Positions 18,174 to 27,509 of a stretch of DNA of 60,005 nt are shown piece after piece (position 1 is the stretch's first letter; the number at the start of each line of letters is the position of its first letter). This DNA is from JACJXF01 sp964349045. Lineage in GTDB: Bacteria; Bacteroidota; Bacteroidia; Bacteroidales; GCA-2748055. A program made the translations under genes and the position numbers. Below the pieces are notes generated by a model. That model searched no databases, was not told the DNA's origin, and worked only from the letters and a program-made list of their open reading frames with translations. The stretch lies in assembly GCA_964349045.1 (NCBI GenBank), contig CAYGFI010000010.1, positions 1 to 60,005 of the forward strand. The letters are read 5' to 3'.

Positions 18174-19332
18174 CGGCTTTTTGCGGGTTTTTAAGTTCTT
18201 CTTTTCTTTCCTCTTCAACTCCATAACTCACACTGAGTATCATACCCAGGGAAATACTGGTAAATAAAATAGATGATCCCCCCATGCTGACAAAGGGAAG
18301 TGTTTGCCCTGTAACGGGAACCAGGTTTACTGCAACGGCCATGTTAATCATAGCCTGTAGCACAAGTCCCATGCTCAGTCCGAGAGCCAGTAAAGCTGCA
18401 AACGTTCTGTTACTTCGCCTCACAATTAGTCCAGCCCGGAAAAACAACCAGATATAGAGAAAGAGTACAAATGTGCCTCCGATCAGACCATATTCTTCAA
18501 TTATGATCGCATAAATAAAATCGGAATACGGATGTGGCAGATAATTTCTTTGGGTACTGTTTCCGGGACCTCTACCGATTAGACCTCCGTTTACAACAGC
18601 AATTTTTGCCCGGTTAACCTGAAAGTTGTCTTCGGTTTCCTCCCCCGAAACAAAATTTTCGATCCGGCTTTTCCAGGTGGCAATTCTTCCTCCCCTGTCA
18701 AGATAAAGAGATATGGTGATAAAAATCGTCAATATTAATACCCCGCCACCAATGGTAAGGGCAAGAAATTTAAATGGGATCCGACCCACGAACATAAGCG
18801 TCATCGCGGTAACAAACAGGATAGCAGCGGTCGAAAGGTTGGCAGGCATGATGAGTCCGCATACGAGTACGACAGGCCAAATGATCTGGAAATAAGCTCC
18901 CTTGAATTCAGTTATCTGGTCTTGTCTGAGCGAGAGGATACGGGCTACATACATAATGATCGCCAGTTTGGCAAAGTCTGAAGGCTGAATGGTAAATCCT
19001 GTGCCGGGAAGAGTAAGCCAGCGACGGGCTTCGTTGATAGAGGGACCTGTAACAAGCGTGAGCGCCAAAACAGGAATGGCAATAAATAGAAATATCTGCG
19101 CCATGCGGCTGTAGTACTTGTAAGGTACCGCCGAGGTTGCAATGATGATAAATACTCCAACGGATAGAAAAATTATCTGTTTTATCAGGTAATAGCCGGT
19201 ATTCCCTCCCCTTAATTTATAGGCTAAGGTACCGGTGGAACTGTAAACAGCAAGAATAGAAATCACCGACAGTAGTATTATTACCATCCAGATGACCCTG
19301 TCTCCCCTGATATGTTTAGTAATAGAGCTCAT
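18166..19332 (-). CDS. ftsW: Septal peptidoglycan glycosyltransferase FtsW
   Basis: SEDS-family polymerase that works with the FtsI transpeptidase to make septal wall. The 388 residues contain about ten membrane helices. Family signatures are visible in FTIQPSDFAKLAIIMY, GLIGRGPGNSTQRNYLPHPYSDFIYAIIIEEYG (described in two parts: GNS and the SDFIYA-EEYG loop) and VPVTGQTLPFVSMGGSS near the C-terminus. It overlaps murD by 1 bp and murG by 8 bp. Position in the division cluster favours FtsW over RodA. Confidence 0.96.
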   Translation of the reverse strand: MSSITKHIRGDRVIWMVIILLSVISILAVYSSTGTLAYKLRGGNTGYYLIKQIIFLSVGVFIIIATSAVPYKYYSRMAQIFLFIAIPVLALTLVTGPSINEARRWLTLPGTGFTIQPSDFAKLAIIMYVARILSLRQDQITEFKGAYFQIIWPVVLVCGLIMPANLSTAAILFVTAMTLMFVGRIPFKFLALTIGGGVLILTIFITISLYLDRGGRIATWKSRIENFVSGEETEDNFQVNRAKIAVVNGGLIGRGPGNSTQRNYLPHPYSDFIYAIIIEEYGLIGGTFVLFLYIWLFFRAGLIVRRSNRTFAALLALGLSMGLVLQAMINMAVAVNLVPVTGQTLPFVSMGGSSILFTSISLGMILSVSYGVEEERKEELKNPQKADE

Positions 19333-20678
19333 TATAGTTCACGTACAGCTTCCTTAAAATATCTGCCTCTCTGTTCATAATTTTCAAACAAGTCGAAACT
19401 TGCACAACAGGGCGATAATAAAACTGCATCACCGTTAGTCCCAAAGTGATAGGCCTTTTTTACCGCATCTTTCATATTGTCGGTATCGACTATTTCTTCC
19501 ACCAGGCCCTCGAAAGCTTTATGTAACTTCTTATTGTCTTTGCCAAGGCATATCAGTATCTTCACTTTTTCTTTTACCAGTTCTTTAAGACTTTCGTAAT
19601 CATTACCTTTATCAACACCTCCTGCAATCCATATTACCGGAGAATGCATACTTTCAAGCGCGTACCAGGTGGAATTTACATTAGTGGCTTTGGAATCGTT
19701 TATGAATTCTATTCCATGAATCTTCATTACAGCTTCCAGGCGATGTTCCACACCCTGGAAATCCATCAGGCTTTCGCGGATAATCTCTTTCCGGATTTTA
19801 AGCACCGATCCGGCTATCCCTGCAGCCATGGAGTTGTATGTGTTGTGCCTGCCTTTAAGCGAAAGTTCCTGCAATGACATGGAAAAGTCCACATCATCGA
19901 ATTCAATTCTGAGAAACTGTTCTTCATCAACCCATGCTACATCCTCTTCATGCCTGGTATATGCAAAAGGAAGCTGTTGTGCTTTAACAACAATTTTTTC
20001 TAACTCTTTTATGGTAATCTCATCATCTGAGCAAAAAAGGAAATACTGGTCTTCGGTGAGGTTTTGGGTTATCCTGAACTTAGAATCGACATAATTCTGC
20101 AGGTTATAATCATACCGGTCGAGATGATCAGGAGTAATATTAAGAAGAATGGCAATGTCTGCTTTAAATTCATACATTCCATCCAGCTGAAAACTACTGA
20201 TTTCCAGGACATAATAATCATACTCTTCAGTTGCAACCTGGTAAGCAAAACTTTTGCCTATGTTTCCGGCTATTCCTGCATTCAGACCTGCTTTTCTCAG
20301 CATATGATGAATCAGCGATGCCGTTGTGGTTTTCCCGTTACTCCCCGTAATGCAGATTTTTTTTGCACTTGTGTACCTTGCTGCAAATTCAATATCGGAA
20401 ATAATTTTTATTCCCTTTTTACGGATCAACATTACCATAGGAGCAGATTCCGGAATGCCGGGACTTTTAATCACTTCATCAGCTATAAGAATCAGTTTTT
20501 CGGTATGGGTTCCCTCTTCATAAGCAATACCGTTTTGTTCAAGTATTTCGAGATAGCGGGGTTTAATCCTGTTGCTGTCGGATACAAATACATCAAATCC
20601 TTGTTTTTTTGCAAGAATGGCTGATCCGGTTCCGCTTTCCCCGGCGCCCAGGATTACAATTTTTTTATTTATTTCCAT
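19332..20678 (-). CDS. murD: UDP-N-acetylmuramoylalanine-D-glutamate ligase MurD
   Basis: Adds D-glutamate to UDP-MurNAc-L-Ala. The 448 residues start with the nucleotide fold IVILGAGESGTGSA, then the ATP loop CITGSNGKTTTASLI, the ligase motif LLNITPDHLDRYD, and the third-domain motif FINDSKATNVNSTWYALE. IWIAGGVDKGNDY and LSPCCASFDLFENYEQRG are typical of MurD. It lies 21 bp after the mraY stop. Confidence 0.97.
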   Translation of the reverse strand: MEINKKIVILGAGESGTGSAILAKKQGFDVFVSDSNRIKPRYLEILEQNGIAYEEGTHTEKLILIADEVIKSPGIPESAPMVMLIRKKGIKIISDIEFAARYTSAKKICITGSNGKTTTASLIHHMLRKAGLNAGIAGNIGKSFAYQVATEEYDYYVLEISSFQLDGMYEFKADIAILLNITPDHLDRYDYNLQNYVDSKFRITQNLTEDQYFLFCSDDEITIKELEKIVVKAQQLPFAYTRHEEDVAWVDEEQFLRIEFDDVDFSMSLQELSLKGRHNTYNSMAAGIAGSVLKIRKEIIRESLMDFQGVEHRLEAVMKIHGIEFINDSKATNVNSTWYALESMHSPVIWIAGGVDKGNDYESLKELVKEKVKILICLGKDNKKLHKAFEGLVEEIVDTDNMKDAVKKAYHFGTNGDAVLLSPCCASFDLFENYEQRGRYFKEAVREL

Positions 20679-20699
20679 TAACCTGCAGTTTTTATTATA

Positions 20700-21944
20700 T
20701 TATCGTATTTTTAAAGTAATTACAGTTAACACTGCCAGCAAAATCCCAATAATCCAGAACCGGATTACAATTTTGGGTTCGGGATATCCTTTCATCTGAA
20801 AATGATGATGTAAAGGGGCCATTAAAAATATTCTGCGTCCCACACCAAATCTTCTTTTTGTATATTTAAAATATGTGACCTGCATAACAACTGAAAGATT
20901 CTCAACAAGAAAAATTCCACAAAGTATCGGAATAAGGAGTTCTTTCCTGATAATTATAGCAAATACAGCAATAATCCCACCTATAGAAAGACTGCCTGTG
21001 TCGCCCATAAAAATCTGCGCCGGATAAGAGTTGTACCATAGGAAACCTACAGTAGCCCCGATAAATGAACTGGCAAAAATTACCAGTTCGCCGATCCGTG
21101 GTATGTACATAATGTTTAGGTAATCGGCAATAATTGTGTTACCGGAAACATAGGCCATAATTCCAAGTGTTGTGCCGATAATAGCTGCAACACCTGTTGC
21201 CAGTCCATCCAGACCGTCTGCCATATTTGCCCCGTTGGAAACTGCTGTCAGGATAAAAATTGTAATGAGTACAAACGCGATCCATGCAAATTTAACCGAC
21301 TTATCTCCCATGAACCAAACCAGCCAGGAATAGTCGAATTCATTGTTTTTCAAAAAAGGGATAGTCGTTAGATTTGATTTTTTATCAATTACCTCGAAGC
21401 TTTTCCCATCTCTTTCGATAACAGGATTTTGGGAAATTTCAATTTGTTCAGAGGGGATTTCAACGTGTTTCCTGATAACTACCTGGTCGCTGAAATAAAA
21501 CGTAATCCCAATTACAAGTCCCAACGCAATCTGTCCTGATATTTTGAACCCGCCGGTAAGACCTTTCTTATTCTTTTTAAAAACTTTAATGTAATCGTCC
21601 AGAAAACCAATAAAACCAAGCCATATAGTGGTAATAAGCATCAGGATTACATAAATATTTACGATATCTGCAAATAAAAGAGTTGGTACAATAATGGATA
21701 GTAAAATAATCAGGCCTCCCATTGTGGGGGTTCCCTTTTTCTGCATTTGTCCTTCAAGACCCAGATCGCGGATGGTTTCATCAATCTGTTTACTCTGTAA
21801 ATAAAGAATAATTCTTTTCCCGTAAATGGTTGAAATGGCGAGTGATGTTATGATTGCCATGGCCGAACGGAAGGATATATATTGGAATACCCCAGCCCCC
21901 GGGACATCCATTTTATCAAGATATTGAAAAAGGTAATAAAGCAT
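20700..21944 (-). CDS. mraY: Phospho-MurNAc-pentapeptide transferase MraY
   Basis: Membrane enzyme that transfers phospho-MurNAc-pentapeptide to undecaprenyl phosphate, giving lipid I. It has 414 residues and about ten helices. Signatures are KKGTPTMGGLIIL, GFLDDYIKVFKKNKKGL, NGANMADGLDGLATG, MGDTGSLSIGG and the cytoplasmic MAPLHHHFQMKG. A loop of about 70 residues at 160-230 is longer than in E. coli MraY, a length I associate with Bacteroidota homologues. Confidence 0.97.
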   Translation of the reverse strand: MLYYLFQYLDKMDVPGAGVFQYISFRSAMAIITSLAISTIYGKRIILYLQSKQIDETIRDLGLEGQMQKKGTPTMGGLIILLSIIVPTLLFADIVNIYVILMLITTIWLGFIGFLDDYIKVFKKNKKGLTGGFKISGQIALGLVIGITFYFSDQVVIRKHVEIPSEQIEISQNPVIERDGKSFEVIDKKSNLTTIPFLKNNEFDYSWLVWFMGDKSVKFAWIAFVLITIFILTAVSNGANMADGLDGLATGVAAIIGTTLGIMAYVSGNTIIADYLNIMYIPRIGELVIFASSFIGATVGFLWYNSYPAQIFMGDTGSLSIGGIIAVFAIIIRKELLIPILCGIFLVENLSVVMQVTYFKYTKRRFGVGRRIFLMAPLHHHFQMKGYPEPKIVIRFWIIGILLAVLTVITLKIR

Positions 21945-21948
21945 ATAC

Positions 21949-23406
21949 TTATTTATTTTCTAAATATTTCCTTACCATTTCACGATCATCAAAGTGATGC
22001 TTAACTCCCTTGATTTCCTGGTATGTTTCATGGCCTTTTCCGGCCAGTAAAATGATATCGTTTTTCTCCGCGAAAGAGCAGGTAGCCCTGATGGCTTCCT
22101 CCCTGTCGGTGATGCTGATCATCTTCTGTTCAAGCGCCGGATCCAATCCGGCTTTCATGTCATTCAGAATACTTTCAGGTTCTTCATTACGGGGATTATC
22201 GGATGTCAGCACCAACTTATCGCTCAGGCTGGCTGCAATCCTTGCCATTAGCGGACGTTTGGATTTATCGCGATTACCTCCGGCGCCCACAATGGTGATC
22301 AGCCGGTTTTCATTGGTTTTTATCCCGCGTATGGTTTTCAAAACATTCTCGAGGGCATCAGGAGTGTGAGCATAATCTACAATAGCAGTTATTCCCCCGG
22401 TTGATCTGATTATCTCAAACCTCCCGCTTACCGATTCAAGCTTGCTGATCTCAGAATAAAGTTCATCTGTATTAACATTCAGCAGGATGGCTGAGGCATA
22501 AATGGCAAGAACATTATAGGCATTAAAAACTCCGGGAAGTCGCGTCCACATCTCCTTTTGGCCAATCCTGAGCAGGTTTCCTTCAAGGTGACTCTCAAGT
22601 ACCCTCGCTTTAAAATCCGACATTGTCTTTACAGAGTAGGTATAGATTTTTGCCTTGCAATTCTGAACCATGATCTTTGAGTTTTTATCATCTGCATTTA
22701 CCAATGCAAATGACTCTTTTGGAAGTCCATCAAAAAATATTTTTTTGGCCGCCAGGTATGCCCTGAAACTTAAATGGTAATCAAGATGATCATGTGTCAG
22801 GTTGGTAAAAATCCCTCCGGCAAATTTTAATCCGCCAATCCGGCGTTGATGTGCAGCATGAGAACTAACTTCCATGAATACATATTCGCATCCTGCGGCA
22901 ACCATTTCACTCAGTAAATAATTAATCTGAAGCGGATCCGGGGTAGTATGTGTTGCTTCAGCAATTTTACCGGCAACCCGGGTATTTATTGTAGACAATA
23001 ATCCGCATTTATAACCCAGGTTTGTAAAAAGCTGGTACAACAAACTTGCAATTGTGGTTTTCCCGTTAGTGCCTGTAACTCCAACAAGCTGCAATTTCTC
23101 ACTTGGCCGGTCGTAATAGTTGGAAGCCATTCTCGACAGAATTTCGTGTGAATTCAGAACCTGGAGAATTGTGCATTTACCCTCTTTAATATCGGGCCAT
23201 TCTTCGCATACAATAACACCTGCCCCCTTTTTAATTACTTCGCTGATAAATGTGTGCCCGTCGGTTTGCGTTCCCTTTGTAGCCACAAATAAATCTCCCT
23301 TCGTTACTTTGCGCGAGTCGAAGCACAATTTACCAACAGCAATATCCATCGGGCCGGCGGTTCGGATAAATTCAATATTTTTTAATATGTCGGAAAGATG
23401 TTTCAC
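21949..23406 (-). CDS. murE: UDP-MurNAc-tripeptide ligase MurE
   Basis: Adds the third stem residue to UDP-MurNAc-L-Ala-D-Glu. The 485 residues show the ATP loop VTGTNGKTTIASLL, EVSSHAAHQRRIGGL, NLTHDHLDYH and IVDYAHTPDALENVL. DNPRNEEPESI contains the DNPR signature of meso-diaminopimelate-adding enzymes, so the wall is probably DAP-type. It overlaps ftsI by 1 bp. Confidence 0.96.
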   Translation of the reverse strand: MKHLSDILKNIEFIRTAGPMDIAVGKLCFDSRKVTKGDLFVATKGTQTDGHTFISEVIKKGAGVIVCEEWPDIKEGKCTILQVLNSHEILSRMASNYYDRPSEKLQLVGVTGTNGKTTIASLLYQLFTNLGYKCGLLSTINTRVAGKIAEATHTTPDPLQINYLLSEMVAAGCEYVFMEVSSHAAHQRRIGGLKFAGGIFTNLTHDHLDYHLSFRAYLAAKKIFFDGLPKESFALVNADDKNSKIMVQNCKAKIYTYSVKTMSDFKARVLESHLEGNLLRIGQKEMWTRLPGVFNAYNVLAIYASAILLNVNTDELYSEISKLESVSGRFEIIRSTGGITAIVDYAHTPDALENVLKTIRGIKTNENRLITIVGAGGNRDKSKRPLMARIAASLSDKLVLTSDNPRNEEPESILNDMKAGLDPALEQKMISITDREEAIRATCSFAEKNDIILLAGKGHETYQEIKGVKHHFDDREMVRKYLENK

Positions 23407-25535
23407 TAATTATCAGGTATTGTCATTTCAAGGTTTACTGCTGCAACTGATTTTGAGTTTGTGCCGGGCATAACTGATTGTGAGCGAACAGTTCCCCTTC
23501 CTCTTACATTTACGCGTAATCCGGCATCTTCCATAAGAAAGAGTGCGTCTTTAAGTCCCATCCCAACCACGTTTGGAACAAGATTCTGAATAACCGGACG
23601 CGGGCTGAGAGAAAGTTTGTCACCATCAACAGATGCGACTACCCATTGTGTTTTATTTGCAGGTCTTTTAACAGGAATATCCAAAAAGTCTAGCACGTTT
23701 GTCAATTCCTCTCTATTTCCGCTTTTTGTAAAGGGAACCTCAGCTAATTTCTTGTGCCCTTGATTTATGGCTTCATGCATATCAAGGCTTGTTGCATATA
23801 CCTTGTTTGCAATCTCTCTGAAAACCGGTCCGGCAACCACATTACCGTAATACACGTATTTTGAGGGAGCGTTTACCACCACAATGCAGGAATATCGCGG
23901 ATTATCGGCCGGAAAATAACCAACAAAAGAAGCCTGGTAGGTTATCCGGGATTTCTCTCTGTAACCGGTTTTATTATCCGGAATCTGAGCTGTTCCCGTT
24001 TTTCCTGCAATTTTATAGTTCTCATTTTTCAGGTTCATTGCTGTTCCATTTTCAACAACTCCGGCACACATTTTCTGAAGTTTTTTCAGAGTGGATCTTG
24101 AACAAATTGAGGAGTTGATAACCTCAATACCATAGCTTTCTACAATATTACCATGAAACCGTACTTCCTTTACAAGTCTTGGTTTTACCATTACGCCGTT
24201 GTTAGCGATCGCATTATATAACGTAAGAATTTGCAAAGGAGTAAGCGCCATTTCATAACCAATGCTCATCCATGGGAGTGAAATACCCGACCATCCGTTT
24301 TTTCCCGGGTATTTGATTTCAGGAATACCTTCTCCCCGGATATCAAGTCCCAGTTGTTTATTAAGCCCCAGCTTATAAACCCCGTTAATAAATTTTTGGG
24401 GATGATCTTTATAATTCCCGAAAATTATTTTAGAAACTCCAACGTTAGAAGATTTCTCAAATACCTGTTGAACCGTTATTTTTCCAAAACTCTCATCACC
24501 GCTGTCCACAAGCTTTTTTCCGTAATAGCTGATCTCTCCGTTACCTGTATCAATAGTATCGTCGATATCAACGTAACCATCTTCCATAGCCATCATAAGA
24601 GATACCAGTTTAAAGGTTGATCCCGGGACAGTGCTTTCTCCAACGGCAAAATTGTACGACTCCCGGTAGATACCATCCTCATCCCGTAAAAGGTTTGCTA
24701 TTGCTTTGATTTCGCCTGTCTCAACCTCCATCAGAACTGCTGTACCATGTCGGGCATCATGTACCCTGAGTTGCTTAAGGAGAGCTTTCTGTGCAACATC
24801 CTGAATATTCAGATCAATAGTTGTTACAATATCCTTTCCGTCCTTCGGCTCAATTGTATTTCCATCTTCAACCGGTACATACATATCACCTGACAAGCGT
24901 TTTTGCAGCATAAGACCCCGTGTTCCGCTCAGCACTTCATCAAAGGAACCTTCAATTCCAACCCGGTTTCCCAATTCGCTTTTCGTTGTGCTTCCAATGG
25001 TACGTGCAGCTAAGTAACCATTAGGCCTTATCCTTTTTGAATCCTGAATAAACCTGACCCCTCCTTTAAAACGTCCCCGCTCAAAAATGGGAAACCCGCG
25101 CGCTTTCCTCATCTGGTCATAACTTACATCATCTTTAACAAGATAATATTGCTTTCCGGCTTTGCGGGCCTGAATCAAATCCCTCTTATACCTATCCCAG
25201 CTTTTATCCCCGAACAGGGATGACAAGGAACGGGAAAGGCCATCAACTTCAGCATAAAAGATATCGTTGGTAAGGGATTCAACCGTAAAATCCATCCTGA
25301 TCTCATAATAAGGAACGGATAAGGCCAGCACGCGGCCATCAGCGCTATAAATATCTCCCCGGTTAGAGGAAATGGGAACCTCGCGAAGAGGAGCCGCTAC
25401 AGAATTGACTGACCATTTTTCTTTTTCTCCAAACTGAAGATATATGATACGGCCGAAAATAGCGATCCCAAAGGCTACCATAAACAGGTAGATCATCGCT
25501 ACACGCCACAATATTTCCTTTTTAACGACAGACAT
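23406..25535 (-). CDS. ftsI: Septal transpeptidase FtsI (PBP3) with one PASTA domain
   Basis: Penicillin-binding transpeptidase that cross-links septal peptidoglycan with FtsW. The 709 residues carry an N-terminal membrane helix (about 11-31), a dimerisation domain and the transpeptidase domain. The acyl-enzyme serine is in STFK at about 306, SSN is near 362 and KTGT near 511. A C-terminal PASTA domain (VPNVVGMGLKDALFLMEDAG) follows, a feature missing from E. coli FtsI. It overlaps ftsL and murE by 1 bp each. Confidence 0.95.
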   Translation of the reverse strand: MSVVKKEILWRVAMIYLFMVAFGIAIFGRIIYLQFGEKEKWSVNSVAAPLREVPISSNRGDIYSADGRVLALSVPYYEIRMDFTVESLTNDIFYAEVDGLSRSLSSLFGDKSWDRYKRDLIQARKAGKQYYLVKDDVSYDQMRKARGFPIFERGRFKGGVRFIQDSKRIRPNGYLAARTIGSTTKSELGNRVGIEGSFDEVLSGTRGLMLQKRLSGDMYVPVEDGNTIEPKDGKDIVTTIDLNIQDVAQKALLKQLRVHDARHGTAVLMEVETGEIKAIANLLRDEDGIYRESYNFAVGESTVPGSTFKLVSLMMAMEDGYVDIDDTIDTGNGEISYYGKKLVDSGDESFGKITVQQVFEKSSNVGVSKIIFGNYKDHPQKFINGVYKLGLNKQLGLDIRGEGIPEIKYPGKNGWSGISLPWMSIGYEMALTPLQILTLYNAIANNGVMVKPRLVKEVRFHGNIVESYGIEVINSSICSRSTLKKLQKMCAGVVENGTAMNLKNENYKIAGKTGTAQIPDNKTGYREKSRITYQASFVGYFPADNPRYSCIVVVNAPSKYVYYGNVVAGPVFREIANKVYATSLDMHEAINQGHKKLAEVPFTKSGNREELTNVLDFLDIPVKRPANKTQWVVASVDGDKLSLSPRPVIQNLVPNVVGMGLKDALFLMEDAGLRVNVRGRGTVRSQSVMPGTNSKSVAAVNLEMTIPDN

Positions 25536-25930
25536 TAATCTCTCCTGAGTTTACTGACAACTATTTTTTTAGGCGGAACTTCCGATTCCCTGATCATTAG
25601 TCCATATTTTTTTACTTCACCGGCTACCTCAGTCTGCCGGCTAAGTTTCATCAATTGGGCAGAAATAAATATTGACTGAGCTCTAAGGTCGCTTATCTCG
25701 GTTTTGATATTGCTGATCTTACGTCTCAGCTTTTCAGCATGATAACGGTTCGAGATATACAACATAGCTATAACAGCCAGAAAAAACACAAAGGGCAGCT
25801 GTCCGGTAAACGATTTACGGGTAAGCAGCGTACCATCTATCAAACCCCTGATAGCAGAAGAAGAACTTCCGCCTTTTTGCTGTTCTTCTTTTCCCTTTAC
25901 AGGTTCCGCATTATTATTTTCTTCAACCAT
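25535..25930 (-). CDS. ftsL: FtsL-like divisome protein
   Basis: A 131-residue bitopic protein with a polar cytoplasmic N-terminus, one membrane helix at about 45-61 (LPFVFFLAVIAMLYISN) and a periplasmic coiled coil (AEKLRRKISNIKTEISDLRAQ). This is the FtsL architecture, and it lies between rsmH and ftsI exactly where ftsL belongs. Sequence identity to characterised FtsL is low, so topology and position carry the call. Confidence 0.82.
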   Translation of the reverse strand: MVEENNNAEPVKGKEEQQKGGSSSSAIRGLIDGTLLTRKSFTGQLPFVFFLAVIAMLYISNRYHAEKLRRKISNIKTEISDLRAQSIFISAQLMKLSRQTEVAGEVKKYGLMIRESEVPPKKIVVSKLRRD

Positions 25931-25933
25931 ACA

Positions 25934-26833
25934 TCAGAGTTTTTCGGCAATCCTCAGTCTTGCACTTCTGGCCCTTGGATTTTCCTGAATCTCCTCCCCC
26001 AAAGGTTTTGTACCGTTCCTGTTAATAATTTTAAAGGGAGAAAGCACATTTCCATAAAAATCTTTTTCCAGTATGCCTTCCAGGTTCCCGGATTTCATAA
26101 AATTCTTCACGAGCCGGTCTTCAAGGGAATGGTATGTAAGAAAAACCAATCTCCCTCCGGGATTCAAAAAGTCGGCAATCTGTGGAAGTACCTCCTTAAG
26201 AGCCCCGAGTTCATCGTTAACCTCAATCCGTAAAGCCTGAAATATCTTTGCCAGTTCACGGTTTTCCTTCTGACGCGGCAGCAGGTGTGAAATGCCTTTT
26301 ATAAACTGAGGAATATTTTTTATCTCCGACTCCATCCTTAGTTTTATAATGGTCCGGCTAAGGGCAGAAGCATTGCTCAGTTCACCGTAATACCGGAATA
26401 CCCGGGTGAGTTCCTCTTCATCATAATGATTCAGGACGTCTGCAGCCGAGGCAAGAATCCCGGAGTTCATCCTCATATCGAGTTTTGCATCTTTCATAAA
26501 GGAAAAACCACGCCCGGCAGTATCGATCTGGTGCGAGGAAATGCCCAAATCGGCCATTACCCCGTCTATTTTATCTATCGCGTAATAACGCAGAAAGTTG
26601 CGCAGATACCGGAAATTGGAATTAATGAAAATGAGCCGTGGATCGTCTTTGACATTTTGACGCGCATCCGTATCCTGATCAAATGCAAGAAGTTTTCCCT
26701 TTTTGCCTAACTTTTGAAGAATCCCGAAGGCATGGCCCCCACCGCCAAAGGTCAGATCGACAAAAATTCCCTCCGGTTTAATATTTAATCCTTTTATACT
26801 TTCTTCAAGTAGTACTGGTTTGTGATAGATCAT
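25934..26833 (-). CDS. rsmH: 16S rRNA m4C1402 methyltransferase RsmH
   Basis: SAM-dependent methyltransferase acting on C1402 of 16S rRNA, formerly MraW. The 299 residues are typical. Motifs are YHKPVLLEESI at the start, the SAM loop VDLTFGGGGHAFGIL, DGVMADLGISSHQID, RGFSFMKDAKLDMRM and FLTYHSLEDRLVKNF. It overlaps mraZ by 4 bp and is coupled to it. Confidence 0.97.
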   Translation of the reverse strand: MIYHKPVLLEESIKGLNIKPEGIFVDLTFGGGGHAFGILQKLGKKGKLLAFDQDTDARQNVKDDPRLIFINSNFRYLRNFLRYYAIDKIDGVMADLGISSHQIDTAGRGFSFMKDAKLDMRMNSGILASAADVLNHYDEEELTRVFRYYGELSNASALSRTIIKLRMESEIKNIPQFIKGISHLLPRQKENRELAKIFQALRIEVNDELGALKEVLPQIADFLNPGGRLVFLTYHSLEDRLVKNFMKSGNLEGILEKDFYGNVLSPFKIINRNGTKPLGEEIQENPRARSARLRIAEKL

Positions 26834-27300
26834 TGTCCATCAGTTAATTCATTCGAACCACCCAATATTCTTTCTGCCATGGATGCAAATTCATGATCTG
26901 CCCGGCTAACCAGGTCGTAACGATCTGCTGCCCATATTTCAATCTTACCATATTGACCGGCCATAACGGCCTCTCCATCTATTCCGGCGTAATCAAGGAG
27001 TCTTTTCGGTATTAATATCCTACCGCTTGCATCAGTTATAACCTCGGCGGTACCACTGAAGAACATCCTTAAAAATTTCGCGTGCTCTTTATTATAGGGA
27101 TTGGTCCTGGACCTTATAATCTGGTTTTGCCTTTCCCATTCTTTCATGGGATAAAGAACCACGCACTTTTCAAAAACATCAGATTTCAGCACGAACCCAT
27201 CCTGCACGCCATCTCTCATCTGCCTTTTAAATGCAGACGGGAGGGTGACTCTTCCTTTGGAATCAATCTTACAGCTATAATCGCCTATAAAGCTTATCAT
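26830..27300 (-). CDS. mraZ: Transcriptional regulator MraZ
   Basis: AbrB-fold protein that binds direct repeats before its own gene and represses the dcw operon. The 156 residues hold two SpoVT/AbrB-like halves. The first opens with FIGDYSCKIDSKGRVTLPSAF and the second has ITDASGRILIPKRLLDYAGI. It is the first gene of the operon, with four 10-bp repeats ending about 40 bp upstream of its ATG. Confidence 0.96.
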   Translation of the reverse strand: MISFIGDYSCKIDSKGRVTLPSAFKRQMRDGVQDGFVLKSDVFEKCVVLYPMKEWERQNQIIRSRTNPYNKEHAKFLRMFFSGTAEVITDASGRILIPKRLLDYAGIDGEAVMAGQYGKIEIWAADRYDLVSRADHEFASMAERILGGSNELTDGQ

Positions 27301-27340
27301 GGTGAAAAATGACTAATGCCGTAAAAATAAAACAAAAAAT

Positions 27341-27380
27341 CCCACTTTACACCACTTTATCCCATTTTTTGCCACTTTGT
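27341..27380 (-). promoter_or_regulatory. MraZ operator: four 10-bp direct repeats
   Basis: On the minus strand four units follow without interruption: GTGGCAAAAA, ATGGGATAAA, GTGGTGTAAA, GTGGGATTTT. Each carries the GTGG/TGGG core and the period is exactly 10 bp, one helical turn. This matches the known MraZ binding pattern of spaced TGGG repeats. The block lies 41-80 bp before the mraZ start. Confidence 0.88.
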
Positions 27381-27509
27381 TGAAAACTTTTTTCAATTAT
27401 TTGATTTTTTGCTTATGGCCGAAAGAAAAAGATTGAAGCAGCCTTGCTGATAACATATCTTCTTTTTTAGTAATTTCGAAAAGTTTTGGAAATAACATCC
27501 CTGGGGTCC

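Noticed and set aside
18174..18224. Longer MurG with 17 extra N-terminal residues
   Set aside because: The extension is Lys/Arg-rich, lies inside ftsW, and displaces the G-loop from the N-terminus.
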